Below, in pieces: positions 43,537 through 56,138 of a stretch of DNA of 64,000 nucleotides. The stretch spans positions 39,170,579 to 39,234,578 of the forward strand of contig OY829542.1 of NCBI GenBank assembly GCA_963691705.1, given 5' to 3'. Within the stretch, counting starts at the first letter, position 1; each line of letters begins with the position of its first letter. A program made the translations under genes and the position numbers. Origin of the DNA: Viola odorata (lineage: Eukaryota > Streptophyta > Magnoliopsida > Malpighiales > Violaceae). The notes under the pieces are model-generated. The model was not told the origin of the DNA. It saw only the letters and a list, made by a program, of their open reading frames with translations, and made no database searches.

Positions 43537-45825
43537 CCTGAGACTAGCTTTCGAGACTTTTTCACTCCCCCAACAAGGGTGACATCTGAAAGAAATCCCC
43601 TCTCGCTGAACTGCATGTTGGATTTCTTAGCCAGTCCAGACACTCTCTTTCCTGTCTTTCCGGACACGAAAGCCAACATCTGTGGCAACCCTAACGTCCT
43701 TGATACTCCTATCACTACACCACTTGGGGATCCGTTGATGATCCCAGTAGGCAATCTAGTAACAGGTAATACGGTCAGATCCAACTTGATTAACCCTACG
43801 CCCTTCGCCGGGGAGCAAGAGGCAATCCTACAAAGAAGGATCGATTATCTAGCGCCATTGATCGGTAATAATGTTCCACGAAACGCGGCCCATGCGCCCA
43901 ATGTACCACTAACTCCACTTCAAGATCCACCCAGGATGGACTTTTCTTTTGCGGAATATTGGCATAATCCCCATCCTGAAATACCTCTATACTACCCTCA
44001 GCATCCTGAGGCGCGTCCCACCTTCTCAGCACCACCTTTTGTCAACACCACTATGGTACCAGACCCGAATGATAACGGACGGTACGGTGACGATATATTC
44101 GACACACCCCATAACTTTCCCCACCAGCAGTCTGGAGGACTCAGCAGGGAAGGAAGGATAGAAAGGAGGAAACGAGAAAGGTCTCCAGTGCCCTTACGGT
44201 CTGGGTTGGCGCATAAACCATCCCATCGAGAACACAACTCCTGGGAGGAAGAGCGTGGAAGGTCCCCCTCCGTGGCCCATCGAGGCAGGAGCGAGCTGGA
44301 CATTAATCCGAAAAGTCCCCTCACTCGACGGGTGCAAAGGCATCATGTCAATCGACGAATAAAAGTCCCTACAAATATTTACACCGGTAATTCCAATCCT
44401 ATCATTCATGTGACACGAGTAAAAAACAACGTCATATTCCAGTCAGAGAAAGATGAGGCCTTGTGCCAGGTTTTCGTTCTAACGCTGTCGGGTTTGGCAA
44501 GTACGTGGTATGAGTCTCTACCGCCCGGGACGATAGATTACTTCGCGGTGTTGGAAGGAAAGTTCCTCAGTACGTTTAGCAACCAAATTCCTTTGAGAAA
44601 GTCCTCAACAACTCTATTTGAAATCGTAAGAGGAAGGGAGGAATCCGTCAAAACCTACCTGGACCGATTCAACACAGAGTTAACTCAAATACCAGATGCT
44701 ACCGCTGATTTTGCGGTAGAAGCCTTAAGAAAAAATTATGGCTACAGTAAATTGGGAGACATGTTAGCATCAGATCCACCCCTTACCTTAGATCTCCTAA
44801 GGACTAAGGCAAATAACTACATGAAACTAGAGGAAGAGGACTATCAGAGGGAGTATCGAGAGGAAATACTACCCCAAAAGACAGCACCGGAAATAGCACC
44901 ACCAGAAAGGAGTACCAGGAATGCAGCAGCTCCTAGACCCCCTGTTAGGAGGGCCGACTTCCTATTAAAGAGACAAACAGACTTCTATCGGGAAAGGCAA
45001 ATCAACCTACAATCCGGAAGACCAGTGCATTTCGGTATCAGCAGAGCTACCGAAATTACTAGCACTCTGATGGTCGCAAGAAAAATGAAAATCCTGGCAA
45101 TCATCGAAAGGAAAGGCCTACCTATACACTATCCTTACACCCCACCAGGTGAAGCTGTTGGTGGGAACAAGAATTTGTACTGTCGTTTCTAAAAAGCTGT
45201 CAAGCACGATACGGAAGGATGCAGGGTGCTAAAAGGAGCCATCGAAAGGCTAATCGCAGATGGTCATTTACATGAATACATCCGAAACAATGCACCAATC
45301 CCTAATTCCACCCAAGGAATCAATCGGGGAGAAGGGGAAAATCAAGTTTCTACTGGACCGAATAGAATACCAATATCAGGAGATATGGGCAAAGATGTTT
45401 TGGTAACTAATGAAGGACGATCCCTCATGTTCGGGTATATTGGGGGAGGAATGGAACAAATTGAGGAATCCACTGGAAACACAAAACGACCGCGCCAGGA
45501 AACCATCGTTAGGGGGACAAGATTCAGTCTCCTCGAACAGATGAGGATTTCCTTCACAGAGGAGGATATGCTGGGGGTAGAGTGTCCCCAAAATGATGCC
45601 CTGGTAGTGACAACATACATCAATAATTGTGGCGTCAAAAGAACCCTGGTAGATAACGGGAGCGCAGTAAACTTACTGTCGCTCGGAGCCTTCGAAGCAA
45701 TGAAAATACCAGAATGGAAATTAATGTCGTGTCTGAAATCAATTATTGAGGTAGATGGAACTCCCATCCCAATTGAAGGTGTCATGTACCTATCGATATT
45801 TTTCAAAGAAGACATCTCCCGAAGA
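43429..45825 (+). pseudogene. Tat2 gag-protease region
   Basis: Frame opened by ATG 43429. Six 18-bp repeats (43429-43536) give an N-terminal MASQQN hexapeptide array. A basic/serine stretch and a Retrotrans_gag core follow (LCQVFVLTLSGLASTWYESL, then KTYLDRFNTELTQ). Gag stops at TAA 45190 in the C/H cluster (NLYCRF then stop). The same frame continues 45226-45828 with the protease core LVDNGSAVNLLSLGAFEAM, and stops at TAG 45829. Confidence 0.82.
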
Positions 45826-45831
45826 ACGTAG

Positions 45832-47500
45832 GATCAACTATTCCTGGTAGTTGATCTAAATCTACCATACAATGCTATCTTGGGTAGACCGTTTCTGAAC
45901 CTCTTCGGAACTATCATCTCACAAAGACACCTGAAAATGAAGATCCCATCATGGAGAGGAGTGGTTACCGTCAGAGGGGACCAAAAGTTAGCAGCTGAAT
46001 GCTATCTCATCATGACCCACGACCAGCGTGACCAGTATGTTTGTGTGGCAACCGACCCATACGAGCTAGATAACGACAGATGTACTCAACCTCTGGAAAA
46101 AATGACGACCGTACCTATGGATGGAATACCTACCGGAAGTTTCCTCGTTAGCGAAAAACTGACCCATGAGGAATGCAAAAAACTGGCAAAACTGCTTAAT
46201 AAGTGCAAAGGGGAATTTGCATGGACACCTACATACCTACCTGGCATTTCCAGAGAGGTAGCGGAACACCGCTTAAATACCAATCCGGAAATAACTCCAA
46301 TACCACAAAAACGGCGGGCTTTCTCGAAGGAGAAGGTAGACGCCATTGACAAAGAGGTGATCAAACTCCTACATGTAAACTTCATAAGGGAAATCCAATA
46401 TCCCTCCTGGCTGGCTAACCTGGTAGATCAAACGTCAGGGTATGATTACCTGAGCTCGCTAGATGCGTACTCAGGCTATCACCAGATACCTATGGCTCTG
46501 GAAGATGAGGAAAAAATGGCATTCATCACCCCAACCGGAACCAATTGTTATAGAGCCATGCCGTTTGGGCTAAAAAATGTTGGGGCAACCTTCCAAAGGA
46601 CGACCAACAAAATCTTTGAAAAGCAGCGAGGGAGAAATCTAGAGGTATACGTGGATGACCTATTGATAAAAAGAAAAACCTTTGAAGGGCACCTAACGGA
46701 TATGGCGGAAATCTTTAAAGTCATGCGCACGTACGACATGAAGGTCAATCCAAAGAAATGCATGTTCGCCTTTCAGACAGGAAAATTCTTACGTTAAAAG
46801 CCATACACGACATGATATCCCCGCAAAACATCAATGAAGTTCAGCAACTTACCGGAAAAGTGATAGCCTTGAGCCGTTTCATTGGCAAACAAGGCGAGAA
46901 ATGCCTCCCCTTTTTCAAAATAATTTGAAAAAATGCCCTCTTCGGCTGGACAAAAGAATGCGAGGAAGCTTTCGCAGGCATAAAAGAATATCTCACTTCT
47001 GATCTATTGTTGGCCTGACCCGAACCAAGAGAAACACTCTATTTATACCTAAGGGCAGTAGATGAGGTAGTCAGCGCGGTACTAGTACGAGATGATGAAG
47101 GAATCCATCGGCCAATATACTTTGTCAGTCGGATCTTAAAGGAGGCAGAAGTACGATATGGCAGAATTGAGAAGGTAACATTTGCGCTATTACAAGCTGC
47201 CAGAAAAATGACTCGATATTTCCAGTCTCACCCGATAGTTGTCTTGACTAACCAACCTTTGAGAAGAATCTTTAAAAAACCAGAAACATCCGGAAGGATG
47301 ATCATCTGGGCCATCGAGCTAGAGCAGCATGGACTGCAGTACCAAAATTGGCCTTCTGTTAAGGCACAAACGCTGGCTGACTTTGTAACCGAGTGTACCT
47401 TCTCAGGGGAACCTACAAAGGAAATGACCGAGAAAGAAATGGAAGAATCAGATCTACCGTACCCTGATACACAGGGGGGTAAGGGTCATTTTCATTGATG
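45832..47500 (+). pseudogene. Tat2 RT and first RNase H (with deletions)
   Basis: Continues the gag-protease frame to 46797. RT keeps FIREIQYPSWLAN and the catalytic YVDD, but about 37 residues are missing in frame after LAN (near 46420). That removes the MCIDFTDLN block with its first catalytic Asp. A second, out-of-frame deletion after FQTGKFL (46790) removes GYVVSQKGIQPNPSK. RNase H (YLYLRAVDEVVSAVLV ... RRIFKKPETSGRMIIWAIELE) follows in another frame with TGA stops near 46927 and 47017. Confidence 0.82.
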
Positions 47501-47994
47501 GTGAGAAAAATCAAGAATCAGCAGGGGCAGGGGTGAAACTACTATCCAACAATGCAGCGGAATACGAAGCACTCTTGGCAGGCCTGCGTATAGAAAGGGC
47601 ACTGGTAATGAAAGCAACTCATGAATCAGGAGAACCAAACGATAAAACACTAAAAATCTATAGTGACTCCAAGCTGGTAACAGACCAGGCTAACGACCAG
47701 TCACAGGCAAAAGATCCCACTATGATCCGATATCTAGAAAAAGTACGAAATGAACTTACAATCGTGAAAAAGAAAGGCATCCTTGTGGCAATCAGTCACA
47801 TCCCACGGGAAGAAAACACAGAAGCCGACATGATCGCTAAATTAGCGGCCGACCCAACAACTATAATACCAAAGGATGTGGTGGTTGAGGAATTATTGGT
47901 ACCTTCTTTCATAAAGGAACAACTGGCCCTATGCGTACAGGAAGAAACAAATGATTGGCGCACTCCGTTGGTCAGAACAGAAGAACTCTTGTGA
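47501..47994 (+). pseudogene. Tat2 second RNase H, integrase lost
   Basis: LLSNNAAEYEALLAGLRIER ... YSDSKLVTDQ ... HIPREENTEADMIAKLAAD is the Tat-type second RNase H. The preceding catalytic strand is shortened (GVKLLSNN). The protein ends LVRTEELL, which is already the first unit of the tandem repeat. Confidence 0.8.
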
Positions 47995-48460
47995 TAGCTA
48001 AAACAATAGCCCTTCTTAAAGGATACGCGTTAAGAAAGGCATTCCTATCTGAAAAATACAAAGGCATTCCTAACTACATTGAAATTCCTGTTGGTCAGAA
48101 CGGAAGAGCTGTTGTGGTAGCTAAAACGGTAGCCTTTCTTAAAGGATACACGTTAAGAAAGGCATTCCTAAGTACATTGAAAGATCCAAAGGCATTCCTA
48201 AGTACACTAAAATTCCCGTTGGTCAGAACGGAAGAGCTCTCGTGGTAGCTAAAACGGTAGCCCTTCTTAAAGGATACGCGTTAAGAAATGCATTCCTGTC
48301 TGAAAAATCCAAAGGCATTCCTAAGTACATTGAAATTCCCGTTGGTCAGAACGGAAGAGCTCTCGTGACAGCTAAAACGGTAGTCCTTCTTAAAGGATAC
48401 GCGGTGAGAGAGGCACCCTAGCGTGGAAATTCCATAAGCACTCCAACATCAAAAAAGTTA
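47967..48460 (+). repeat. ~125-bp tandem repeat, four copies
   Basis: GTTGGTCAGAAC starts units at 47967, 48090, 48218 and 48341 (spacing 123, 128, 123). Each continues with GTGGTAGCTAAAACGGTAGC and AAAGGATACGCGTTAAGAAA. Between 47955 and 48248 one frame stays open through the repeats. Confidence 0.9.
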
Positions 48461-48945
48461 TCGGCATTCCTACATTGAGATCTAAGCAACCCCTAAAGAA
48501 GAATCTACAGGCTTTCCAACGTACCATGAAGTTTCTGAGATATTCCTGCAGAAAGGCAAATCCCTTCAAACACACTAAAATTCTTATCGGCATTCGTACA
48601 AGAAGATCCTATCAATAGTCGTACAGAGAAAAATCTTATCAGTTATCTTGCACCGAAAATTCTCGGGAAAATTCCAAACATGAAATTCCAACGTGAAACC
48701 TACCATAAGAAATTTGTGGGCATTCCTACCTATGGCACAAATTCCGTTGGCATATGGCACTCCTCCTATCATCTATAAAAATTTCTATCGGCATCCCATT
48801 TATGAGTATTCCATCGATAGTCTATCGGCTTCATCCATAAAAAATTCTACCGGCATCTATGAGTATCCTATCTATGAGGGATCAATCGGATAGTCTATCG
48901 GCTTCATCCATAAAAATTTCTACCGGCATCTATGAGTATCCTATG
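48461..48945 (+). repeat. Degenerate GGCATTCCTA / TATCGGCATC repeats
   Basis: No gene. Short motifs recur, and one block of about 55 bp starting GATAGTCTATCGGCTTCATC occurs at about 48815 and again at 48892. Probably a decayed part of the Tat2 3' region. Confidence 0.55.
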
Positions 48946-48949
48946 CTAC

Positions 48950-49461
48950 TTTTGAGATCTCATCTTCGTTGCAAAGAAAGAAAGCAAATAAGTGGAGTGG
49001 AGAGAAGAAAGTGAGCGGGAAGGATGGGGTAAAAAGCGGGCATGAAAAGAGTGAGCATGCGCCGAGTGAAGACAGTAAGTTGAGAGGAGAGAAAAAGGGA
49101 GCCTCGAGAGGTAAAACCAAACTTGCAAAAAAATAAGCAAGTGGGCGAGGCCTCTAGAGAGGCAAGTGGGGAGAGAAGAGTAAGTTTGATGGCTAAGGGG
49201 CGAGATATAAGGCTTGCGCTAGTCATGTGCAAACCATGCATTCTCATCCATTTTAAACCTTTTGCTTTGAATATTACTAACACTAACCCTTCTGTGCCCA
49301 AAATGCTTACCCCTCTCTTATTGGATTTTCAGGATGTCATCCCTAAAGACCTTCCAGAGGGCCTACCACCCACAAGGGGAATCGAGCACAGAATTGACTT
49401 TATGCCCGACTCCACCTTGCCCAACCGACCAGCATACAAATGTAATCCGAAGGAGACCCAG
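48950..49461 (+). pseudogene. Gypsy pol fragment (spacer to RT start), CRM-like relative
   Basis: Plus-strand frame with HEKSEHAPSED in a lysine-rich spacer, then SLMAKGRDIRLALVM, LPEGLPPTRGIEHRIDFMPD and NRPAYKCNPKETQ. It aligns with the pol of the CRM-like element just before RT ([29 protein letters not shown]). A stop near 49135 interrupts it. It ends where Tat element 3 is inserted. Confidence 0.82.
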
Positions 49462-50073
49462 TGATAACTATTAAGGGAATCCGAAAGGCCTTTCCGTAAT
49501 TATGAGCCCTGCTGAAGAGGGAGTCCCACACGCCAGGACGGAACGCCTAAGCTATCGCTACCAGACTGTGAAGAGTTTACCGGGATGGTCGACGTCAGCG
49601 GGGGGGGGAGGTCTCACGCGTCTCTACACGCACGGCATCATCCCATCCTAGGGACCTATAGGGCCATCGTACCCGCGTCATCATAGGTATCGCCCCCGAC
49701 ATCGTCGTGGGTATCGCCCCGGCACCCTCCTCGGAGACAGCAGCTACAACGTTACCTAGGGTATCGCTGATGACCTCACCATCAGGTATCGCCCCTGACG
49801 CCATCAGGGGCATCGACTGGCCTGGATATCGCCCTTTCGTCCAGCTATCGCCTCCAGTGGCCTACAAATACCCCTTAATCTAAACGTCAAGTAAGCTGAA
49901 TTTTACTGATTAGAACTGCTGCTATTTTTGAAGCGTTTACTGACTTAGGCATCGGAGTGTCTACGCCGGAGCCCCCCTCCGGCGCTTTGCAGGTGAGATC
50001 GACGACAACTACAGTAGCACCAACCGACAGAAGTCATCATCCCGATCACCGCAGAATCTGAATATTATTATCA
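49462..50073 (+). repeat. 5' LTR of Tat element 3
   Basis: 612 bp, TGATAACTATT...ATTATCA. The TATA position reads TACAAATA (49862-49869), a weakened box compared with TATAAATA in element 1. Hairpin GCCGGAG...CTCCGGC at 49964-49984. A G-run lies near 49600, and several TATCGCCCC motifs recur between 49690 and 49850. Confidence 0.85.
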
Positions 50074-50076
50074 AAT

Positions 50077-50095
50077 TGGTGCTTTCATTGAGAGC
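50077..50095 (+). other. Primer-binding site, Tat element 3
   Basis: TGGTGCTTTCATTGAGAGC, three bases after the LTR. Confidence 0.75.
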
Positions 50096-50159
50096 CTTGG
50101 TGTATTAAGTGAGCGTCCTTAGTGACCAAGCTCTGTTTTATCCGGAGATCGGAGCGATC

Positions 50160-51860
50160 ATGACTTCCGAATCGGAACCGACGAGACCCTCAACCTCTAA
50201 TGTTCCTTTTTCCATTCGTAGACAGTTATTCCCTTTTGCTACTGCTGATCTTTCTGTGACCACACAACCAGTCAGTCCAGAATGTCTAAATCCTTTGACA
50301 AGGTCTGCAGGGGGAGTCCTTTGCTCGCAGGCAACTATTTCGTTGTCCCAGATGGCGGGATCCAGCTTCTCTACTCCTGCTCCAAGAGGATTTGCGCCAA
50401 ACAGTACCGAACACCCTTTTGCGAGTGAAATAGAGGCCCTGCGTTCTCGGTTAGACTATTTAACTGAAATGGCTGCCAGAATGACACCTGAAATCTCTAG
50501 GTCGAGTGTCCCTCCCCGTGTCATGTTCACGCCATCTATTGTCACCGAGCGGCCCTTCTCACCATCATTACTGGGAAATCTCCGGTCAAGTCTATCTATA
50601 GCTGATCCCCCGATTAATTTTGTGCAGCTCACTCAGGGACGAGTGGAGCCTTATGTGCCGCAACTGCCCCTAGGTCCCATCCCTCTGGAGGATCGGCACC
50701 TTGAGGAGGCCAGAAATCGCTGGGACGGTCGAAGAGAAGGAGTGAATAGAGATTTATCTCCTGAGCGCAGTGAAAGGTCCAGCAGTAGAAGATATCGAAC
50801 TCGCTCACCCAGGAGCCGCAGTCGGTCTCCTAGGCGACATCCTACGCCAGATCCACAGAATCGTAGGCGTCCTGTGGAAGTATCTCCCCCACGACATGAG
50901 CGGGAAATCCTTGACGACACGTCAGGTCATCCGTTTAGCCGTCGCATAAGACGCCATAAGGTCAGTCGGCATGTGAAGCTTCCCACTGAGACTTATGACG
51001 GCACCAGAGATCCCATCTCACATATCAATAAGGTGAAGGACTTCGTGTAGTTTCAGACGCACAGTGATGCAGCGTTATGCCAAATATTCGTCATGAAATT
51101 ATCAGGAGTTACGCGCCTCTGGTTCGAGGGCCTTCCTGGTGGATCTATTAGCAATTTCGCACAATTGGAATCCAAGTTCCGGAGCTGATTTAGTACCGCG
51201 ATTCCAATCAGGAAATCTGCCACCACGTTAGTCGACCTACGACGAAGGCCTCAGGAAACTCTGAAGGAATTTCTTAACCGGTTTGATCTGAAAATGTCGC
51301 TAACGGCGGGCGTTACCATTGATTTTGCTATAGAAGCCTTGAAGAGGAACTGCCGATATGGTAAACTGAGGGATGCACTGATGGTAGATCCTCCAGCGAC
51401 TCTAGACGCATTAAGGCTTAAAGCTCATAATTACGCGAAAATGGAAGAAGAGGAAAGTAGAGACAGAATCTATAACATGCCGCCCGAGATACCTCTGATT
51501 CCCAATGCTCCAACAAATACCCTTCCTGATGACCGCCTTGCTGACGAGTATGCTCGGCGGAAAGATCACATTCCCAAAACCACCAGCGGCCGGAAAGGTA
51601 ACGCCTCCAAAGGAAAGCCTGGCGGTTCCCCGTCTCAGCGCCAAGGAGATTCTTCTAAAGGTCGAGCGTACGACCCTGATTTCCCTTCCCTTAATCTACC
51701 AAGGACAGAGATTTTAGCGATCGTGGAACAACGAAACCTTCCCATCCGTTATCCTATGCCGGTGAAGACTGGAGTGCTTCTGGGAGAAGAGAGAATGCTT
51801 ATTGCAAGTTTCACAAAGCCAGGGGGCATTCTACGGAAGTATGCAGGGATTTAAAATCAG
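50160..51860 (+). pseudogene. Tat3 gag (broken)
   Basis: Start ATG 50160 (MTSESEP), collinear with element 1. The serine/arginine-rich segment (SERSSSRRYRTRSPRSRSRS) is intact. The gag core begins YDGTRDPISHINKVKDFV and is cut by TAG 51048 (CAG/CAA to TAG) and TGA at 51187 (CGA to TGA). A one-base loss near 51783 (GVLLGEER) shifts the frame before the C/H cluster. Confidence 0.85.
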
Positions 51861-51874
51861 CGATAGAACGTTTA

Positions 51875-53623
51875 GTGGAAGAGGGTTACTTGGGAGAATT
51901 TGCAATCAAAGTAAGAGAGGACGCCATAAATAATCCCCCAAAAGGGGTCGCAGATGACCAACAGGGACCCCCTCACACCCCCTCAAAGGATGATGCTTCC
52001 GGCCGAAGAGGTGAGGAAACTTTCTCAGTAGATGATGAGGGTTTCCCTATGATTAATATCATAGCAGGAGGGACTCCTTACCTGGATGAACCAGAGCTAC
52101 TGACGACGGCGTTAGGGGAAAAATGCAAGCGAGAGGGCACGATAAAGAAAGGTGAAGCGATAAGCGTCCTAGATCGCATGGTGCTAGCCTTCTCCGAAGA
52201 GGACGAGAAAGGCGTTGTCTATCCACATAATGATGCATTGGTGGTTACGCCCATCATTGCCAGCCATGGGGTCAGAAGAACTCTCATAGATAACGGGAGC
52301 GCGGTGAACCTCTTCTCATTAGAGGCTTACAATCTCATGAAACGGCCCGATAACGAGCTGACACCTTGTAAGAAACCCATAATTGGTGTGGATGGGGTCC
52401 CAATCCCAGTCACAAGAATAACTACTCTGCCTGTATACTTTAGAGAAGACACCTCCAAGCGATTGGAAGACCTGTTGTTCCTTGTCGTGGATCTAAACTT
52501 GCCCTACAATGCCATACTTGGACGACCTTTCCTTAACCGCTTTGGAGCGGTAATATCTCAGAAGCATTTGAAGATGAAATACCCCTCCTGGGACGGGGTG
52601 GTAGCGATAAAGGGCAATCAAAAATTGGCGGCCGAATGTTATCTGGTCATGACCCGAAAGAGTTGTGATAGATATCTATGTATAACGGCGGACCCATACG
52701 AACAAGGTGATGAGAAGCGCGCCCAACCTCTTGACAAAATAGGGCCCGTACCAGTAATCGGCATAGAGAAAGCAGACTTTCTTGTCAGCGAAAGGCTCAG
52801 TTCAGAAGAAAGCCTTCAGCTAGCCCGATTATTGAACAAGTGCCGAGGGGAATTTGCGTGGAAACCCGCAGACATGCCGGGCATATCACGAGAAATAGCC
52901 GAGCACCGACTCAACGTTGACCCTGGCGCTAAGCAGATCCAGCAAAAGCGACGCACGTTCTCTATAGAAAAAGCCTTAGCCGCTGATAAAGAAGTAGCGA
53001 AGCTCCTCGACGCTGGTTTCATCCGCGAAGTCTATTACCCCACCTGGTTAGCCAACCCAGTCGTCATCCCTAAGTCCAGCGGAGATTGGCGCATGTGTAT
53101 CGACTTTACTGATCTGAACGACGCTTGCCCCAAGGATTGTTACCCGCTTCCCCGAATTGACCAATTAGTCGATCAGACTGCCGGGTACGCCTATTTGAGT
53201 TCACTTGACGCCAACTCAGGGTATCACCAAATTCCCATGGCCATCGAAGATGAAGAGAAGACTGCCTTCATCACTCCTACGACCACTTATTGTTATACGG
53301 CGATGCCATTTGGGCTAAATAACGCGGGGGCAACGTTCCAAAGTATGGCGAACAGGATATTCGAAGAACAAATAGGGAGGAATGTGGAAGCCTACGTTGA
53401 CGATATACTAGTAAAAAGTGCTAACTTTCCATATCACCTGCGGGATCTAAAGGAAGTCTTTGATGTGATGAAACGACACGGTATGAAACTGAATCCCCGG
53501 AAATGCATGTTCGCGTTTCAAACGGGAAAATTCCTAGGCTACGTGGTCAGCCAAAAGGGAATTCAGCCTAATCCGTCAAAGATCAAGGCCATACAAGACA
53601 TGATATCTCCAAGAACCATCTAG
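51875..53623 (+). pseudogene. Tat3 protease-RT, longest surviving frame
   Basis: 582 uninterrupted codons. Protease LIDNGSAVNLFSLEAYNLM and AILGRPFLNRFG; RT with GDWRMCIDFTDLNDACPKD, FGLNNAGATF and catalytic YVDD (EAYVDDILVK); then FLGYVVSQKGIQPNPSK. It ends at TAG 53621, with RNase H continuing in frame. All motif residues that I can see for protease and RT are present. Confidence 0.88.
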
Positions 53624-56032
53624 GAGGTACAAAGGCTAACCGGGCGCGTTATTGCCCTAGGGCGCTTTATTTCCAAGCAAGGCGAAAAGTGTCTTCCGTT
53701 CTTCAAAGTCATACGCAAGAAAGCATCCTTTGGGTGGACCCCAGAATGTGAAGAGGCGTTTGTCAGCCTAAAGGATTACCTATCGTCCGATCTACTGCTG
53801 ACCAGGCCAGAACTGGGTGACACTTTATATTTATACCTCGGCGCTGCCGACGAAGTGGTTAGTGTTGTCCTCATTCGTGACGATAACCACGCGCACCGCC
53901 CCATATATTTTGTAAGTCATGTTCTGAAAGATGCGGAATTGTGATACGCCCGAATTGAGAAAATAGCGTTCGCATTAATACAAGCCACTCGAAAAATGGG
54001 CCGATATTTCCAGTCCTGCCCCGTTATCGTGCTTACAGACCAACCTTTAAAGAGGATATTTCGAAAGCCTGAATCCTCAGGGAGAATGCTGATCTGGGCT
54101 CTCGAACTGGAGCAGTACGGGCTGCGATATCAGTCTCGGCCGTCTATGAAGGCTCAAATCTTGGCAGATTTCATAGCGGAATGCACCTTTACGGAAGATC
54201 CGTTAACAGACGTACCCAAAGAGGAATGGGGTGATTTGGATCTCCCGTTCCCGGAAACCTACACAGACCTCTGGATCATTCATGTAGACGGAGCTAAAAA
54301 TCATGAATTGGCTGGAGCAGGGATCTTTATAAACGGGTCGCACGATATGCGAATACAATACGCCATCCGAATCCTGCAGCCATTATCTAATAATGCGGCA
54401 GAATATGAGGCGTTACTAGCCGGACTCCGGATAGGGAGAAGCCTCTCCTCCAAAGGTAGGCACGATACCGGGAGAACAGGAGACCTGCATCTAAAAATCT
54501 GTGGTGACTCCAAACTAGTGATCGACCAGGTCTTGGGGCGCTCACAAGCTCGAGAGCCCATCATGGTCCAATATCTCGCCAAAGTGATGCGGGAACTATT
54601 AGAAATAAAGAAAGAAGGCATGCAAGTCAGTTTCGAGCACATTCCCCGAGAGGACAACACCGAAGCCGACAGCCTTGCCAAGATGGCTGCGAACCCGGAA
54701 GCATCCATACCCAAAGACGTGTATTTCCGAGAATTATCTATACCCTCCTTCATGGAAGAGCAAGCGTCTCTGTGTGTGGAAGAACTCGAGAACGACTGGC
54801 GAGTCCCCGTAATCAAATACCTAAAACACGAAGAACTGCCCGAGAATATCGCTGAAAAGAAAAGAGTGCTGAGACAGGCAGCTCGCTGTACGTATTATGA
54901 CGGGGACCTAGTTCGAAGATGCTTCTCGCATCCAGCGGCCAAATGCATAACGGAGCAAGAGGGTCTTCACACTTTGCGCGAAATTCATGAAGGGATATGC
55001 GGTATGCACTTATCAGGCGGCACCCTGGCTGCACAAGTCTTCAGATCTGGATTCTATTGGCCCACCATTTGAAAAGATTGCCACGACTATATGCAAACTT
55101 GCCCGAAATGTCAGGAGTTCTCTAAAATTCCTCGACGTCCTGCCGCTGAAATATCTGAGATCATCGCTCCTTGTCCTTTTGCTAAATGAGGAATCGATAT
55201 CCTGGGGCCATTTCCGAAGGCAAGAGCCCAACTGAAATTTGTGATAGTAGCCGTGGACTACTTTACAAAGTGGGCGGAAGCCGAAGCAGTCGCCAACATC
55301 ACGGCGGAAAAAACCTGGCGTTTCTTCAAACACCAAATTATCATGAGGTTTGGCGTACCCCGTATCCTAGTCAGCGATAATGGAACACAGTTCACTAGTC
55401 AATTCTTCAAAGACCAATGCTTAGAATTCAGAATAGAGCAACGGTTTTCTTCCGTGGCTCACCCGCAAACCAATGGATAGGCGGAAGTGACCAATCGGAG
55501 CATCCTCAGCGACATCAAGAAAAACCTTGAAGGGTCTAAGAAGAAATGGGCTAACGAGCTACCATACGTGATGTGGGCGTACCGCATGACCGTTAAAACA
55601 AGTCCTGGAGAAACACCTTTCGCGTTGGCCTTCGAAACCGAGGCTGTCACGCCAGTGGAAATCGGTACTATGAGCCTCCGAGTGGCTCACTTCCGGGAGG
55701 AACTAAATGAAGAAAGGTTACGAGCTAACCTTGACATGTTGCCGGAGGTCCGAGCGGAAACCCTCCTAAAAACGCAACACTACAAATAAAAGATGGCCCG
55801 TTATCATAACAGGCGCGTCAAAGAACGATTGCTAAAGACAGGCGATCTGGTGCTTAGAGACAAATGAGTTGCTGGTCAACGTATGGGGAAGCTCAGTCCA
55901 AACTGGGACGGGCCCTATCACATTACCCAAGTTATCGGAAAAGGAGCTTATCATCTGGAGACACTCGATGGTACTCCCTTATCTAACTCTTGGAATATTG
56001 CTCGTTTGAAATTATATTATCCTAGACCTTGA
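53624..56032 (+). pseudogene. Tat3 RNase H, second RNase H and integrase (broken)
   Basis: Same frame as protease-RT. First RNase H (YLYLGAADEVVSVVLI), TGA at 53942, then an open stretch 53996-55072 holding the intact link WIIHVDGAKNHELAGAGIF and the second RNase H (GDSKLVIDQV, HIPREDNTEADSLAKM). Integrase has the HHCC region, D in GIDILGPFP, D in VSDNGTQF and E in AEVTNRSI. Stops at 55070, 55187, 55478, 55787 and about 55865, mostly CGA to TGA, CAG to TAG or TGG to TGA. The polyprotein ends about 56031. Confidence 0.85.
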
Positions 56033-56138
56033 TTTATCTGCACCTTTGACTAACGCCAACCCTAACCTCAGCTAACGCTCTGTGGGAGAGCTTTCTTGGG
56101 TACTTGCGGTTGCTTTTGTGCAGATAAAAAAAGGGGCG

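Larger units (their letters stand above)
42560..48945 (+). mobile_element. Tat element 2 (distinct family), degenerate, no 3' LTR seen
   Basis: 5' LTR 42560-43323, primer-binding site, gag, protease, RT, RNase H and second RNase H in the Tat order. Integrase is absent: sequence passes from NDWRTP (the usual link to integrase) straight into ~125-bp tandem repeats. No antisense genes are present. The 3' limit is approximate: minisatellite-like DNA runs to about 48945, where a gypsy fragment of another family starts. The LTR and gag differ clearly from those of elements 1 and 3. Confidence 0.8.

Noticed and set aside
43325..43582. 85-codon ORF overlapping the start of Tat2 gag
   Set aside because: It is the +1 frame of the 18-bp array; only the other frame continues into recognisable gag.
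47955..48248. 97-codon ORF across the Tat2 tandem repeats as a gene
   Set aside because: It arises from repeat units of near-multiple-of-three length and ends when a 128-bp unit breaks the frame.
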